This document shows, piece after piece, positions 7,181 through 17,574 of a stretch of DNA of 64,000 nucleotides (its first letter is position 1; each line of letters starts with the position of its first letter). This stretch comes from Prevotellaceae bacterium. GTDB lineage: Bacteria > Bacteroidota > Bacteroidia > Bacteroidales > Bacteroidaceae. Under the pieces are notes generated by a model that was not told the DNA's origin, searched no databases, and saw only the letters and a program-made list of their open reading frames with translations. Both the position numbers and the translations under genes were made by a program. The DNA is taken from NCBI GenBank assembly GCA_029219385.1, contig JAQXTH010000008.1, forward strand, positions 18,982 through 82,981, written 5' to 3'.

Positions 7181-9214
7181 TCAAGCATTAAGGGTGGGAT
7201 AGCTTATCCTCGTGTGGTAGATGGTTTTCAGATTGGCCACCAACACGTCTTTTGCCACAGCCACATCTCTGAACGTAATGGGGCAATCGCGGAAACAGCC
7301 GTCCTTAACCTGGGTGTCGACAATGGTGTCGACCAGTTTGCGAAGGTTCTCCTCTGTGATTTCCTTGAGACTGCGCGAAGCGGCCTCAACCGAGTCGGCC
7401 ATCATCAGAATGGCCTGTTCCTTTGTCTGTGGATTGGGGCCGGGATAGGTGAACAGTTCTTCGTTGACGGGTTCATCGGGGTGTTTGTTTACATAATTTA
7501 TATAGAAATATTTTGCCTTGTTGCGCCCATGATGTGTGGCGATACACTCCTTTATCACCGAGGGGAGCCCATATTTATCGGCCATATCCATGCCATCGGT
7601 CACATGGTGTATGATGATTTGTGCACTTTGCTCTTCGGGCAGGTTGTCGTGAGGATTTATGCCACCGGCCTGATTTTCGGTGAAAAATGTGGGGTTGTTG
7701 AGTTTGCCAATATCGTGATAGAGGGCTGCCGTTCTGACCAGTTGAACATTGGCATCAAGCTTGAGGGCAACCTCGGTGGCGAGATTGGAAACCTGCATGG
7801 AGTGATTAAAAGTGCCTTGAGCCTCTTTTGAAAGCCGACGCATGAGCGTGGAATTGACATTCGACAACTCCACAAGCGTTACACTCGAAATGAAGCCAAA
7901 CAATTTTTCAAACAACAACATCAGCGGATATGCAAAGAGCATCAACACGCCGTTGACGGCTATGCGCATATACCACGAAAGGTCAAACGTGCTGAGAAAA
8001 AATCCCTGGCTGAGGTCGTAGCCCAACTTTATCAACGCCGTCACTCCCGTCACCAATAACACGGAGCGAAACAACTGGGAGCGCGATGTGAGTTCCTTGA
8101 GCGAATAGATTGCCGTGAGGCTGGCCACAATCTCCAATATCATAAACTCGTATGAACTGTGGATGGAAAGCGAGCAAATGCCTATGATGAGCAACATCAT
8201 CACAAAGGCCGTGCGCGAGTCGAGAAAGACTCTCACAAAAATTGCCACAATCGCGAAAGGCACCACATAGATATTTTGCTCGTTGTATTGCTGCACGTAT
8301 GACGTGGCAACAGAAAATATCAATATCAACGAAAGCAAAAACAACATGGGGCGAAACTCATCGATATAGTCGCGACGGTAGAGAATTATATAGGTGAAAA
8401 ATATGCTGAGCAACACTATCACACACAAAAACTGGCCGGCAAAAACCAACATCTTGTCGGCACTGCTGCTGCTGCGCTTTTCAGACTCGCGCTCCAATGA
8501 GCGCAACACCTTTAAGGTGGCAGGCGTGACAATCTCGCCCTCCCCAATGATTTTTTCACCTTTCTGCACCATGCCGTGACACTGGGAGATATTGGCAAGC
8601 ATATCACGGCGTATAGACTCTGTGCGATTGATATCAAACATAAGGTTTGGCACTATATAGTCGGCCACCTTGCTATCATCGAGTAATTCCTTTGGCAGGC
8701 GCAGGGTGTCGGCTTTTCTCACAATATATTCATAGGCCATGCGCGGCGACAAGAGCGTGTTTGCCGCCAACGACACCGCTGTTTCGCGCTTCACCACACA
8801 AACATTCTCCACACTGTCGACCACATTGCTATAACTCTCCTGACTCGTGATGCCACGGTCGTAGACCTCGGCCAAAAGCTTTGAAATCTGAGTCTTTGCC
8901 ACGTCTTTTCTCACCACACCGTCTCGACGCGCAAGGTCAATGGCAAAATTGCGAATCTGCAAACGTCCTACACTCTCATCGAGATTGAAAAAGGGCCTAA
9001 GATTGCGCAACACGCTGTCGCGCTCTTGCTCGAGCCGGGCCTCAGACTTATAGATCGGGAAATTAAACTCGGCTATGAGTTGTGAATATTTCCACGGCTT
9101 GCCCTCTGAATAGTCATAAGAGAACCCATGCTCATGGGGCATGAAATAAACAATTATTGCTCCCGTGACAACGAGCAACAGACCACACACAAACATCTTG
9201 TATTTTCTCCACAT
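7181..9214 (-). CDS. PgpH-type 7TM receptor with HD phosphohydrolase domain
   Basis: 677 aa from ATG 9214 (MWRKYKMFVCGLLLVV). One N-terminal transmembrane helix is followed by an extracytoplasmic 7TMR-HDED-type domain (to about 265), seven hydrophobic helices (about 275-470) and a cytoplasmic HD domain. The HD domain shows LYHDIGKLNNP and, further on, HHVTDGMDMADKYGLP and CIATHHG as metal ligands. PgpH-like proteins hydrolyse cyclic di-AMP. The longer in-frame start at 9292 is rejected because the -7 box at 9290-9297 overlaps it. It is divergent from gltX. Confidence 0.88.
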   Translation of the reverse strand: MWRKYKMFVCGLLLVVTGAIIVYFMPHEHGFSYDYSEGKPWKYSQLIAEFNFPIYKSEARLEQERDSVLRNLRPFFNLDESVGRLQIRNFAIDLARRDGVVRKDVAKTQISKLLAEVYDRGITSQESYSNVVDSVENVCVVKRETAVSLAANTLLSPRMAYEYIVRKADTLRLPKELLDDSKVADYIVPNLMFDINRTESIRRDMLANISQCHGMVQKGEKIIGEGEIVTPATLKVLRSLERESEKRSSSSADKMLVFAGQFLCVIVLLSIFFTYIILYRRDYIDEFRPMLFLLSLILIFSVATSYVQQYNEQNIYVVPFAIVAIFVRVFLDSRTAFVMMLLIIGICSLSIHSSYEFMILEIVASLTAIYSLKELTSRSQLFRSVLLVTGVTALIKLGYDLSQGFFLSTFDLSWYMRIAVNGVLMLFAYPLMLLFEKLFGFISSVTLVELSNVNSTLMRRLSKEAQGTFNHSMQVSNLATEVALKLDANVQLVRTAALYHDIGKLNNPTFFTENQAGGINPHDNLPEEQSAQIIIHHVTDGMDMADKYGLPSVIKECIATHHGRNKAKYFYINYVNKHPDEPVNEELFTYPGPNPQTKEQAILMMADSVEAASRSLKEITEENLRKLVDTIVDTQVKDGCFRDCPITFRDVAVAKDVLVANLKTIYHTRISYPTLNA

Positions 9215-9289
9215 AATCAATAATTTTAATTGTAGGACTTTGGCGCACACACCTTGGAGTGGCATATACACACTCAATCTTTTCAACGA

Positions 9290-9297
9290 CAAAATTA
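9290..9297 (-). promoter_or_regulatory. -7 box of the PgpH-like gene
   Basis: TAATTTTG on the minus strand. A TTG at 9324-9322 is somewhat far (24 bp). It supports the start codon at 9214. Confidence 0.4.
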
Positions 9298-9403
9298 AAA
9301 AAAAGAGTGATAGTAGTCAGTCAATTCACCCTAAAAGTTATTTCCACGCCTTCAAAAAACACTATTTATCCGGTCTGCACACTACCTTTTAGCAATTTAT
9401 GCT

Positions 9404-9411
9404 TATATTTG
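9404..9411 (+). promoter_or_regulatory. -7 box of gltX
   Basis: TATATTTG, 23 bp before the gltX start codon. The leader would be about 16 nt. Confidence 0.45.
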
Positions 9412-9433
9412 CAACAAATTTTAATACTTCAAC

Positions 9434-10996
9434 ATGAATCAGACAAACATAAGGGTGCGCTTTGCACCCAGCCCTACAGGTCCTCTGCATATCGGCGGTG
9501 TGAGAACTGCCCTTTACAACTACCTCTTTGCCCGCAAGCATGGTGGCAAAATGATTTTCCGCATCGAAGACACCGACTCTACCCGCTTTGTTCCGGGGGC
9601 CGAGGAATATATCATAGAGAGTTTCAAATGGCTCGGCATTGAGTTTGACGAAGGTGTGGGATTTGGTGGTGACAAAGGTCCCTACCGCCAGTCGGAGCGC
9701 AGGGAAATATACAAGAAGTATGTGGACGTGTTGCTGCAAAACGGCTCTGCCTACATTGCTTTCGACACCCCCGAAGAACTCAACCAAAAGCGCGAGGAAT
9801 TGCCCAACTTCCAATATGATGCCTCCACCCGTATGCAAATGCGCAACTCGCTCACAATGCCGAAAGATGAAGTTGATTCTCTCATTGCCCAAGGGCAACA
9901 ATATGTGGTTCGCTTCAAAATTGAGCCGGGCGAAGATATTCATGTGTGCGACCTCATAAGGGGCGATGTGGTCATCAACTCGTCGGTGCTCGACGACAAG
10001 GTGCTCTACAAAAGTGCCGACCAACTGCCCACATACCATTTGGCAAACATTGTAGACGACCACCTCATGGAGGTGAGCCATGTGATACGCGGTGAAGAAT
10101 GGCTGCCCTCTGCCCCACTCCACGTGTTGCTCTATCGCGCCTTTGGCTGGCAAAACACCATGCCACGCTTTGCCCACCTGCCCCTCTTGCTCAAACCCGA
10201 CGGCAAAGGCAAACTTTCCAAACGCGACGGCGACAAACTGGGCTTCCCCGTGTTTCCCCTCGAATGGCACGACCCCAAGTCGGGTGCCGTGTCGAGTGGC
10301 TATCGCGAGAGCGGCTACCTGCCCGAGGCTGTCATCAACTTCCTCGCACTATTGGGCTGGAACCCCGGCACGGAGCAAGAGATCCTCTCCATAGACCAAC
10401 TCATAGAATTGTTTGATTTGCAAAAATGCTCAAAAAGCGGAGCTAAATTTGACTATATGAAAGGCTGGTGGTTTAATCGCGAATATCTGCTCATGAAAAC
10501 AAACGAAGAGCTGGCCCAACCTTTCTTGACACTATTGGCAGACAACGGCATAACCACAACCCCCGACCGTGCCGCCGCCGTGGTTGGCATGATGAAACAA
10601 AAAGTGGTGGAATATGTCGACGGACAATCACAACAGATAAAGAAACGAAGTGTCTCGTTTGTCAAAGACCTTTGGCCACTGTGTGACTTCTTCTTCATCG
10701 CGCCCCAAGACTTTGACCGCAACGACAAGTTTGTTCGCAAAAACTGGAGAGAAAACTCGGCCGATGAAATGAAACAACTCCGCGACCAACTGCAACAACT
10801 CGAAAACTTTGACATCGACACTCAAAAGACTGCCATTGACACATGGGCCGAGCAAACCGGCATAAAACCATGGAACGCATGGCGCATTTGTCTCGTGGGC
10901 AAAGGTCAGGGACCCGACATGTATGAACTCGCAGCGTTTCTCGGCAAAGAAGAAACCATCAGGCGCATGGATTTTGCCATTGCAACCCTAAAATAA
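9434..10996 (+). CDS. gltX: Glutamate--tRNA ligase
   Basis: 520 aa, somewhat longer than the E. coli enzyme, as in other Bacteroidetes. The class I signatures are [11 protein letters not shown] (about residues 12-22, the HIGH motif) and [11 protein letters not shown] (about 257-267, the KMSKS motif). [10 protein letters not shown] and the [14 protein letters not shown] segment are also diagnostic. It charges tRNA-Glu with glutamate in the cytosol. The waaA gene starts 43 bp downstream on the same strand, so the two are probably co-transcribed from the -7 box at 9404. Confidence 0.96.
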   Translation: MNQTNIRVRFAPSPTGPLHIGGVRTALYNYLFARKHGGKMIFRIEDTDSTRFVPGAEEYIIESFKWLGIEFDEGVGFGGDKGPYRQSERREIYKKYVDVLLQNGSAYIAFDTPEELNQKREELPNFQYDASTRMQMRNSLTMPKDEVDSLIAQGQQYVVRFKIEPGEDIHVCDLIRGDVVINSSVLDDKVLYKSADQLPTYHLANIVDDHLMEVSHVIRGEEWLPSAPLHVLLYRAFGWQNTMPRFAHLPLLLKPDGKGKLSKRDGDKLGFPVFPLEWHDPKSGAVSSGYRESGYLPEAVINFLALLGWNPGTEQEILSIDQLIELFDLQKCSKSGAKFDYMKGWWFNREYLLMKTNEELAQPFLTLLADNGITTTPDRAAAVVGMMKQKVVEYVDGQSQQIKKRSVSFVKDLWPLCDFFFIAPQDFDRNDKFVRKNWRENSADEMKQLRDQLQQLENFDIDTQKTAIDTWAEQTGIKPWNAWRICLVGKGQGPDMYELAAFLGKEETIRRMDFAIATLK

Positions 10997-11039
10997 ACAC
11001 AACGTCTTTAAACAAACCCTTTTCACTCTCTCCCGGACA

Positions 11040-12266
11040 ATGTATTCTCTCGCCATATATCTCTATATGCTTTGCGTAAACATCGCTGCGTTGTTTAACA
11101 AAAAAGCACGCCTGCTCAAAAACGGCCATGCCAAGACCTATAAAATCCTGAGGCGCGGCATAAAGGACGGTGAACAATATCTGTGGTTTCACGCTGCGTC
11201 GCTGGGCGAATTTGAACAGGGGCGACCACTCATCGAGAAAATCAGGAGAAATTGTCCGCAATACAAAATTTTGCTCACATTTTTCTCTCCGTCGGGCTAT
11301 GAGGTGCGCAAAGACTATGAGGGAGCCGACGTGTGTTGCTATCTGCCGTTTGACACCATGCTCAACGCACGCAAATTCATACGCATTGCCAAGCCCACTA
11401 TGGCTTTCTTCATCAAATATGAGTTTTGGCAAAACTATATCACCGAACTTCATCGCAACAACATTCCGACCTATAGCGTGGCAAGCATTTTTCGACCCAA
11501 CCAAATCTTCTTTCGTTGGTATGGTCACAAATATCGCAACGTGTTGAGATGTTTCACCCACTTGTTTGTGCAAAACCAACAGTCTATAAACTTGCTCAAC
11601 AGCCTCAACATCAACAATGCCACCATTGTGGGCGACACGCGCATGGATCGCGTGTTGCAAATACGCCAAACAGCCAAGAAACTGCCCCTATGTGAAGCCT
11701 TTTGCCAATCTCCTGCGAGCGAAGGCTATACCATTGTGGCCGGCAGCAGTTGGCAACCCGATGAAGACATTCTGATCGACTACTTCAACAACCACTCCGA
11801 GCAGCGCATTATTCTTGCCCCTCATGTGGTGAGCGAGTCCCACCTTGCTGAGATTGAAAGCAAATTGCGCCGCCCCACCGTGCGCTATTCCAAAGCCACA
11901 CCCGAAACAGCAGCCTCGGCTCATTGCCTCATCATTGACTGCTACGGACTGCTCTCGTCAATCTACCGCTATGCCACCATAGCATACGTTGGCGGCGGAT
12001 TTGGAGCCGGCATTCACAACGTGCCCGAAGCCGCTGTTTATGGCATTCCGGTGATTATCGGTCCCAACAACCGTCGTTTTCGCGAAGCTCGCGAACTGAT
12101 TGAGCAGGGTGGTTGTTTAGAGATACGCAACTCACAAGACTATATCTCAATAATAACCCACCTCACCACCGATGCACCATTTCTCGAACACGCCTCTCAA
12201 GTGGCCAACGACTATATCAGCGCAAACGCCGGTGCCGTCGACAAAATCTACAAGCATATTTTCTAA
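11040..12266 (+). CDS. waaA: 3-deoxy-D-manno-octulosonic acid (Kdo) transferase
   Basis: 408 aa, GT30 family. A short N-terminal membrane helix (LAIYLYMLCVNIAALF) anchors it to the inner membrane. The family motifs are HAASLGEFEQGRPLIE (about 44-60), KYEFWQNYITEL (about 124-135), VAGSSWQPDEDI and the C-terminal YVGGGFGAGIHNVPEAAVYG with GPNNRRF. It transfers Kdo to lipid A precursors, which implies that the organism makes lipopolysaccharide. It follows gltX and likely shares its promoter. Confidence 0.93.
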   Translation: MYSLAIYLYMLCVNIAALFNKKARLLKNGHAKTYKILRRGIKDGEQYLWFHAASLGEFEQGRPLIEKIRRNCPQYKILLTFFSPSGYEVRKDYEGADVCCYLPFDTMLNARKFIRIAKPTMAFFIKYEFWQNYITELHRNNIPTYSVASIFRPNQIFFRWYGHKYRNVLRCFTHLFVQNQQSINLLNSLNINNATIVGDTRMDRVLQIRQTAKKLPLCEAFCQSPASEGYTIVAGSSWQPDEDILIDYFNNHSEQRIILAPHVVSESHLAEIESKLRRPTVRYSKATPETAASAHCLIIDCYGLLSSIYRYATIAYVGGGFGAGIHNVPEAAVYGIPVIIGPNNRRFREARELIEQGGCLEIRNSQDYISIITHLTTDAPFLEHASQVANDYISANAGAVDKIYKHIF

Positions 12267-12438
12267 AAATCATTATTTACACACAACTCTTTTAAACTAT
12301 ACTTGACCTGTGTTTAAAATTCTTAATCTGCTTAGCATTATCTTTTGTTGCACCTGCGCGGTATCAACTTTTTTATAGACCTGCAGTGACAGCAGATTGC
12401 ATTGTTATCACCAAAGAAGCAGATGCAAAAGTATTAAA

Positions 12439-12900
12439 ATGAAAAATGTTACAAGTAGTTATCTTCAAAAGAAATTTGGAGATTTTAATGAAAAATATTT
12501 TAATAGAGTTTTGCCGCCGTGCGATATGCGTGCGGTAAATAATTGCTTCAGGTTGGGTCTTTATCTTGGGGGAAAAAAGATTCAGCATCCTGTTATTTAT
12601 ATTGTTAAAAGACCTTTGTTGGTGAAAAAAGCGTTTTGGACAGAGGAGGATCTTGATAATATTATTATTCATGAAATGATTCATCTTTATGTTGATAAAA
12701 TAATGCATCGTCAGACAGGATTATTTCAACATGGATATTTTTATCGTAAAGTATGCAAGAGATTGAAAAAAGAATATGGTCTAAAGGTAAAACTTTCAGC
12801 ATATCGTTTTGAAAAGACAAAAACACCTTCAAGTGTTTTAGAATACTTGAAGGCGTTCTTTCGTAACTTTTTTATTGGTCTTTACGAACTTATTCTTTAA
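12439..12900 (+). CDS. SprT-like zinc metalloprotease-fold protein
   Basis: 153 aa from ATG 12439 (MKNVTSSYLQKKFGDFNEKYF); an in-frame ATG at 12397 adds 14 unlikely residues. The zinc motif HEMIH (78-82), a third probable ligand H98 in FQHGYFYRKV, and the N-terminal FNEKYFNRVLPP with a LG..GGKKIQHPVIYI strand match the SprT/Spartan N-terminal domain. The C-terminal zinc ribbon of full SprT is missing. It is strikingly AT-rich compared with its neighbours and stands alone, so recent acquisition is likely. Its role is unknown; SprT-like proteins are often linked to DNA-protein crosslink repair or mobile DNA. Confidence 0.8.
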   Translation: MKNVTSSYLQKKFGDFNEKYFNRVLPPCDMRAVNNCFRLGLYLGGKKIQHPVIYIVKRPLLVKKAFWTEEDLDNIIIHEMIHLYVDKIMHRQTGLFQHGYFYRKVCKRLKKEYGLKVKLSAYRFEKTKTPSSVLEYLKAFFRNFFIGLYELIL

Positions 12901-12912
12901 GTATGCCCTAAT

Positions 12913-15827
12913 TTATTTCTTTCCCACCCAATCAAAACGGTAATTTAGCGTGAGCATGAAATAACGGGGCAAGACATCGGTGTAACTCTCTATGCGGCCG
13001 GAGGCAATCACTTCGCTGCTGTAATTGTTGGCACTATTCAACAGGTCGTGGATTTTGAAATGAACACCAAGTCGTTCGTCAAGAAAATACTTTGAGAGCG
13101 AAAGGTCCCATTTTGTCACTGTGTTATTGAGCGACGCCTGACTGTTGCCGGCATAGAATATTAAGTTTGTTATGGTGGACAACTGAACACCCCAAGGCAG
13201 GATATAACTGATGTCGCCATAAAGGTTTGTCTCCCGATAGTTGTTTTCATTGCCGTATTGACTGATGCGCCTAAACGCCGTGCGACAACGACCATAAAAG
13301 CGAAAATCACTACCTATGGTTGCACGCAGACTCATCTCGGGCGTCAAACCCACATTGCGAAGAAGTCCGGCAGCTGCATTCACATCGTTTAAAAAAGAAT
13401 AATTCTCGGCCTGATAATAGTCTGCCGACATAGAGACGGAGAAAAAGAAACGCTTTTTGACATCAAGCGGAGTTGAATATTCCGTGCGAGCCTGCAAAAC
13501 ATGAGTTCGGGAGGTATTGACAGGCTGATAGGTGCGAATGCCCGTGGCAGAGTCATAGACAGAGCGTGTGGCAATATCGTTGTGAAGCCGACGATAGGTG
13601 GTCTCTATATTCCACGAACGCCCCGACTCGGCATGGCGTAAACGATAGGCAGAATTCACTTGGTGGGTAAACGAATTGCCCAAAGTCTCGTTGCCAACAA
13701 AAAGGTTAAGCGGGTCAGAAGCGTCGCGAACGGGAAGAAGTTGGAGAAGAGACGGCATGGCAGGCAAACCACTATATTTTGCCTCCCACTCGGGCAACCA
13801 CTTATGTCCCTCGCTCTTTTCGTATTTCCATTTCAACGCCAAGGTTGGTTTGAAGAAAAAGCCGTCGCGACGGGGTGAATAGCGTTGACCCTCGCGGTCG
13901 TAGTCAAGCGTGATGTCTTGATAATAAACCGACAAATCTCCATCAATCTGCAAAGACGACCCTCTTCTCAAAAACACCTTGTGGGAAAGGCGCAAGCCGA
14001 CCTCTGCCTTTTCCTTGTTCTCAACAGAATAATAACTGTTGGCCTCGCTGAGACAAAGCGACTGCCATTCACCCTCGGGCAAACAACCCAAACCTGCGAG
14101 CCCCCACCCTTGCCGGTCAGCCCACTCGGTCATGCGTTCGAGACGATATTCCGGGTGATTGGCAGTGGCACGACGGTGAATATAACACAAAAAAGGAGTG
14201 AAAACACCGTCATATTGCTTGAGCCGCTCATACTTATGAACCCACTCTACTTGAGGGTTGAAATCAAGAGCATAGTCGCAACGATACTTGTAACGCCTGT
14301 GAGCATCAAGAACATTGTCGGCATAGGTTTTTAAACGATAATTGGAAAAATCACGCTGTGTCTGAACATTATGTTTCAACCCGACATCAACGTTTAGCAA
14401 GTCGGCCCCAAACACAAACGATGACTTCCATTCGGGCTGTTGGTTAAAACTGCGACTGCGCAACAACCGGGGGTCAAGCAGACTGTGGAGCAAAGCATTC
14501 TCCTCTCCTTTAGCCTCTTCAAGACGTATGATGCTGTCGAGCGAAATGCCCTCCCAAAAAGCCTTGGCCGGAAGATAGTAGGAAAGGCTGCGACTGTCTT
14601 GAATACTGCGACTACGGGCAAAATCAATGTTATAATTCAGACTATGTTGCCAATGTCCCGACTTGCGTGCACGAACACCGGCAGTTGCCGTGGCTGCCAC
14701 ATCCTTTCCTTCAAAACTTTCTTCACTGCGACGCATAAGATTGGCAGGCGAGAGAAAAGTCTGTTCGTTTTTCCAACTCGATTTGTCTGTATCTTTGCGA
14801 CTAACAGAACCTCCGGCCGTGAACCGCCATGTCTTATCGGGCTCAAAATAATAAGACAGACGGACGACCTTATTTGTGATTTTTCCCGATGGAGAAAAAC
14901 TTCTGCCATGTTACAAATGTCCGCCATTTCGCGGTTCATGTTGAAATTGTTGACATCAGCATTGACAGTGAACATTTGGCGGTCGTCAAAACGCATAAGA
15001 AAACCCTGGCCGCCCCATCGTCTTTCGGAGCCGGCATCAGCAGAGAGTTTTGCCATCCACACACCGAGATACTGCCGCTTGAGGTGTACGTCCAAAACAT
15101 AGTTTTCGTCGTGCATATCACGACCGGTGAGTTCTGATTGCTCTCCGACCTTGTCATAAACCTTAATGCGACTGACAATATAGGCAGGAAGGTTGTCGAG
15201 TGCCGACTGAATATTACCATTAAAAAAGTCCTTGCCACTAATAAGGAGATTGTCCACACGCTTACCGTTGATGCGTATTTCGCCGTCATTCAATTCTGCT
15301 CCGGGCAACTGTTGCACAAGTTTGCGGAGCGATTCATTTTGAGTGACATTAAACGCGTCGGCATTATAAATCAGAGTATCGCCCTTGTAGAACATCTTAA
15401 TGCGCGTGCCTTTCACTACCGCTTCGCCAAGCCTGCGGTCCTTGGCGCGAGGCACAAGATAAACCGGCGACACACTGACCACTGTCTTCTTCTCCTCAGG
15501 AACAAGTCGACAACGATATTCATCAAAACCCTCAGCTTCAATCACGAGCATATAAGCAGCCCTCTTGGCAACAACCACAGAAAACTCCGCACCGCTATGC
15601 TTGTCAGCGTAAACCGTCGTCCAATTACTGCCCCTCTCCGTAATCAGCCGATAGCGAGTAGTATCGGTGGCAAAAACGGTATCGCCCTCAGCCGATAACA
15701 GACGGACTACGGCACGCGCCACGCCCTCTTGAGTAAGGGCGTTGCAGACCTCACCGCCCACTCTAATTTCAGCACAAATTCTTATCGAAGGAAAAAAGAT
15801 AGCGGCTAAAAATAAAAACTGCCTCAT
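12913..15827 (-). pseudogene. Outer-membrane beta-barrel protein (OMP_b-brl_3 type), frameshifted
   Basis: Two overlapping reading frames together make one protein of about 970 aa. The N-terminal part (15827 to about 14907) has a signal peptide, a carboxypeptidase-regulatory-like domain, the plug-like GDTLIYNADAFNV and INGKRVDNLLISGKDFF. The frame is lost near 14905-14909. The other frame then continues sensibly with GRSFSPSGKITNKVVRLSYY and on to a complete barrel ending NYRFDWVGKK. Losing one G from a GGG run at this point would explain it. The intact paralogue at 21912-24806 has the same architecture. It overlaps the blaR1-like gene by 59 bp and is the third gene of the blaI operon. A sequencing error is possible. 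Confidence 0.85.
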
Positions 15828-17103
15828 GACAAATCTTTTTTAATGTATTTTTAGCAAGCTTTATCTCAATGCAAGGGTCTGAAATGCCATAAATGTCTTT
15901 GTTCATTTTGGGATTGTCGCAAGCAGACACCGACACCACCTCTTTTGATGTAGCAACAAATTCAAGAAAACTGTCTTTCTTTCCCTTGTGTTCGCGGAAA
16001 TAGCCATATTTCATCATCTCTGATTTGGAGACCTCTTTTTTGTCGATGAAAAACTTCACACTGCTCAATTTGTTGTTAGAAGAAATTCTCACAAACGTAG
16101 TCCCCTCGTTATATTGGCTGACAGGGCTTAATTTCACTGATTCGTCCTCTGAGCCGACAAGACAAGTGTCAACGGGCATTGAATCATAACCAACCTTGTC
16201 CCACAACAACATTTCTGAGAAATCTTCACCTCGGGCAAACACACACACCAAGCCCAACAAGAGCGGCACCAAACAGACGGCCTTGACTTTACGCAAACGC
16301 TTAGAGCGTTGCCTATACATCATTCTGAAACGGTTTTTCAATGCAGACGCACTCAAACCATTCACAACAGCAATGAGACGACCTCCCACTGCTTTCTTAA
16401 TCAGCAAACGGCTATATTCATCAATGTCAACACCGGCATCGAGCAAACTCTCGTCAACCTGATATTCATGAAGATTGCTTAAATCTTGACGCAAAAGCCA
16501 CGCAAACGGATTGAACCACTGCAAGGCCACAACAATATCACACAACAACAAATCCCACGAATGACGCAAGCGCACGTGGTCTTTTTCGTGAGCCAACAAA
16601 ACATGACCATTCTCCCTCAAATCATTCTCATTCATCACAATGAAGCCAAACCAACTGAAAGGACTTTTCACACGATTGTTTATCACAACCCTCACTTCCT
16701 TGGAACTTTCTCCCTCGTCTATGCGGCCTGACCTTATCAATCTCAGCACATCCCACAACTTGACAGCATAGACAGCCACATAAACAAGCAGTCCGAGACA
16801 ATAAATCCACGACAACATTGTGGCAATGGAGAACGACTTGACATCGTGGGTCGCCACTGTCTCATAAGAAACCGTGGGAGCGATTATCTGCCTCTCTACC
16901 ATGCTGCCCGCCTCAGACAAACTGTTGTCGGACAAAAAGCCGAAATTCAACAACGGCAACAAAAGACTTGCTCCCAAACACAACATTATAATCACGCGGT
17001 TGAAACGATGAAAGGTCTCACGACGCAACAACAGGGCATGAACAGTGTAGAACACGGTCAACACCAGTCCACATTTCAATACATAAACAAAAAACATATC
17101 CAT
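15769..17103 (-). CDS. BlaR1/MecR1-like M56 family peptidase
   Basis: 444 aa. Four or five transmembrane segments surround a cytoplasmic M56 zinc peptidase domain with the motif LLAHEKDHVRLRHSWD (HExxH variant, about residues 168-172). The partner region NPFAWLLRQDLSNLHEYQVDESLLD follows. The C-terminal periplasmic part (about 290-444) is short and is not a penicillin-binding sensor, so the stimulus is unknown. In the BlaR1 model the peptidase removes the BlaI repressor on signal. The blaI-like gene lies 2 bp upstream and the barrel gene overlaps downstream, giving a sensor-repressor-outer-membrane protein cassette. Confidence 0.88.
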   Translation of the reverse strand: MDMFFVYVLKCGLVLTVFYTVHALLLRRETFHRFNRVIIMLCLGASLLLPLLNFGFLSDNSLSEAGSMVERQIIAPTVSYETVATHDVKSFSIATMLSWIYCLGLLVYVAVYAVKLWDVLRLIRSGRIDEGESSKEVRVVINNRVKSPFSWFGFIVMNENDLRENGHVLLAHEKDHVRLRHSWDLLLCDIVVALQWFNPFAWLLRQDLSNLHEYQVDESLLDAGVDIDEYSRLLIKKAVGGRLIAVVNGLSASALKNRFRMMYRQRSKRLRKVKAVCLVPLLLGLVCVFARGEDFSEMLLWDKVGYDSMPVDTCLVGSEDESVKLSPVSQYNEGTTFVRISSNNKLSSVKFFIDKKEVSKSEMMKYGYFREHKGKKDSFLEFVATSKEVVSVSACDNPKMNKDIYGISDPCIEIKLAKNTLKKICHEAVFIFSRYLFSFDKNLC

Positions 17104-17105
17104 AA

Positions 17106-17471
17106 CTAACGACGTTTATTTTTAAGATTTTGTAAATATTCTATCAACTCGTCGGCATCAACATTCTCTTCCTTAACGAAAGCAGACACCGCCGACAATA
17201 ATGACCCACCGAAAAATCTCTCCACGAGACCACCGAAGCGGTTGCTTCCATAAGCAGTCTTTTCGATAATGGCATAATAAAGATAGCCGCGACCACAAGA
17301 TTTGTGAGAAAGATAGCCTTTCTTTTCGAGCGACTGAAACGACGTGGCAACTGTGTTGACATTGGGCTTTGGCTCATCATAGAGCGCAACAACATCTTTT
17401 GGAGCACAAGGGGCATCTATGGCCCAAATCTTCTCCATCACCTCTTCTTCTTTAAGCGTAAGTTTTTCCAT
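17106..17471 (-). CDS. BlaI/MecI/CopY family transcriptional repressor
   Basis: 121 aa. The N-terminal winged helix has LKEEEVMEKIWAIDAP and PNVNTVATSFQSLEKKGYLSH (recognition helix and wing, about residues 33-55), with YLYYAIIEK as the last wing strand. The C-terminal helix for dimerisation and proteolysis includes FVKEENVDADELIEYLQNL. It should repress its own operon by binding the inverted repeat over its promoter (17521-17574) and be inactivated by the downstream M56 peptidase. Confidence 0.92.
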   Translation of the reverse strand: MEKLTLKEEEVMEKIWAIDAPCAPKDVVALYDEPKPNVNTVATSFQSLEKKGYLSHKSCGRGYLYYAIIEKTAYGSNRFGGLVERFFGGSLLSAVSAFVKEENVDADELIEYLQNLKNKRR

Positions 17472-17510
17472 AATAATAATGTGTTTTGAATTTAATCTAT
17501 TTTACGACGG

Positions 17511-17541
17511 CAAAGATATAACGAAATTTTTAGTTGAACAA
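17511..17541 (-). promoter_or_regulatory. Promoter of the blaI-blaR1-barrel operon
   Basis: TATCTTTG on the minus strand (17518-17511), a 20-bp spacer, and TTG (17541-17539). The -33 region abuts the left arm of the perfect inverted repeat at 17521-17574. Confidence 0.6.
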
Positions 17542-17574
17542 GGAGTTTTCGTATTTTTCAACTAAAAATTTCGT
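17521..17574. promoter_or_regulatory. Candidate BlaI-type operator: 18-bp perfect inverted repeat
   Basis: ACGAAATTTTTAGTTGAA (17521-17538) and its exact reverse complement (17557-17574) are separated by 18 bp. The arms cover the space between the -7 and -33 boxes and the region just upstream, where a repressor dimer pair would block RNA polymerase. It differs from the classical TACA-TGTA mec/bla dyad. Confidence 0.65.

Noticed and set aside
9389..10270. A 293-codon minus-strand frame opposite gltX
   Set aside because: It is antisense to gltX with its HIGH motif intact; no independent support.
15769..17103. The blaR1-like gene considered as a beta-lactam resistance sensor
   Set aside because: Its C-terminal part is short and has no penicillin-binding motifs (SxxK, SxN, KTG), and no beta-lactamase is adjacent.
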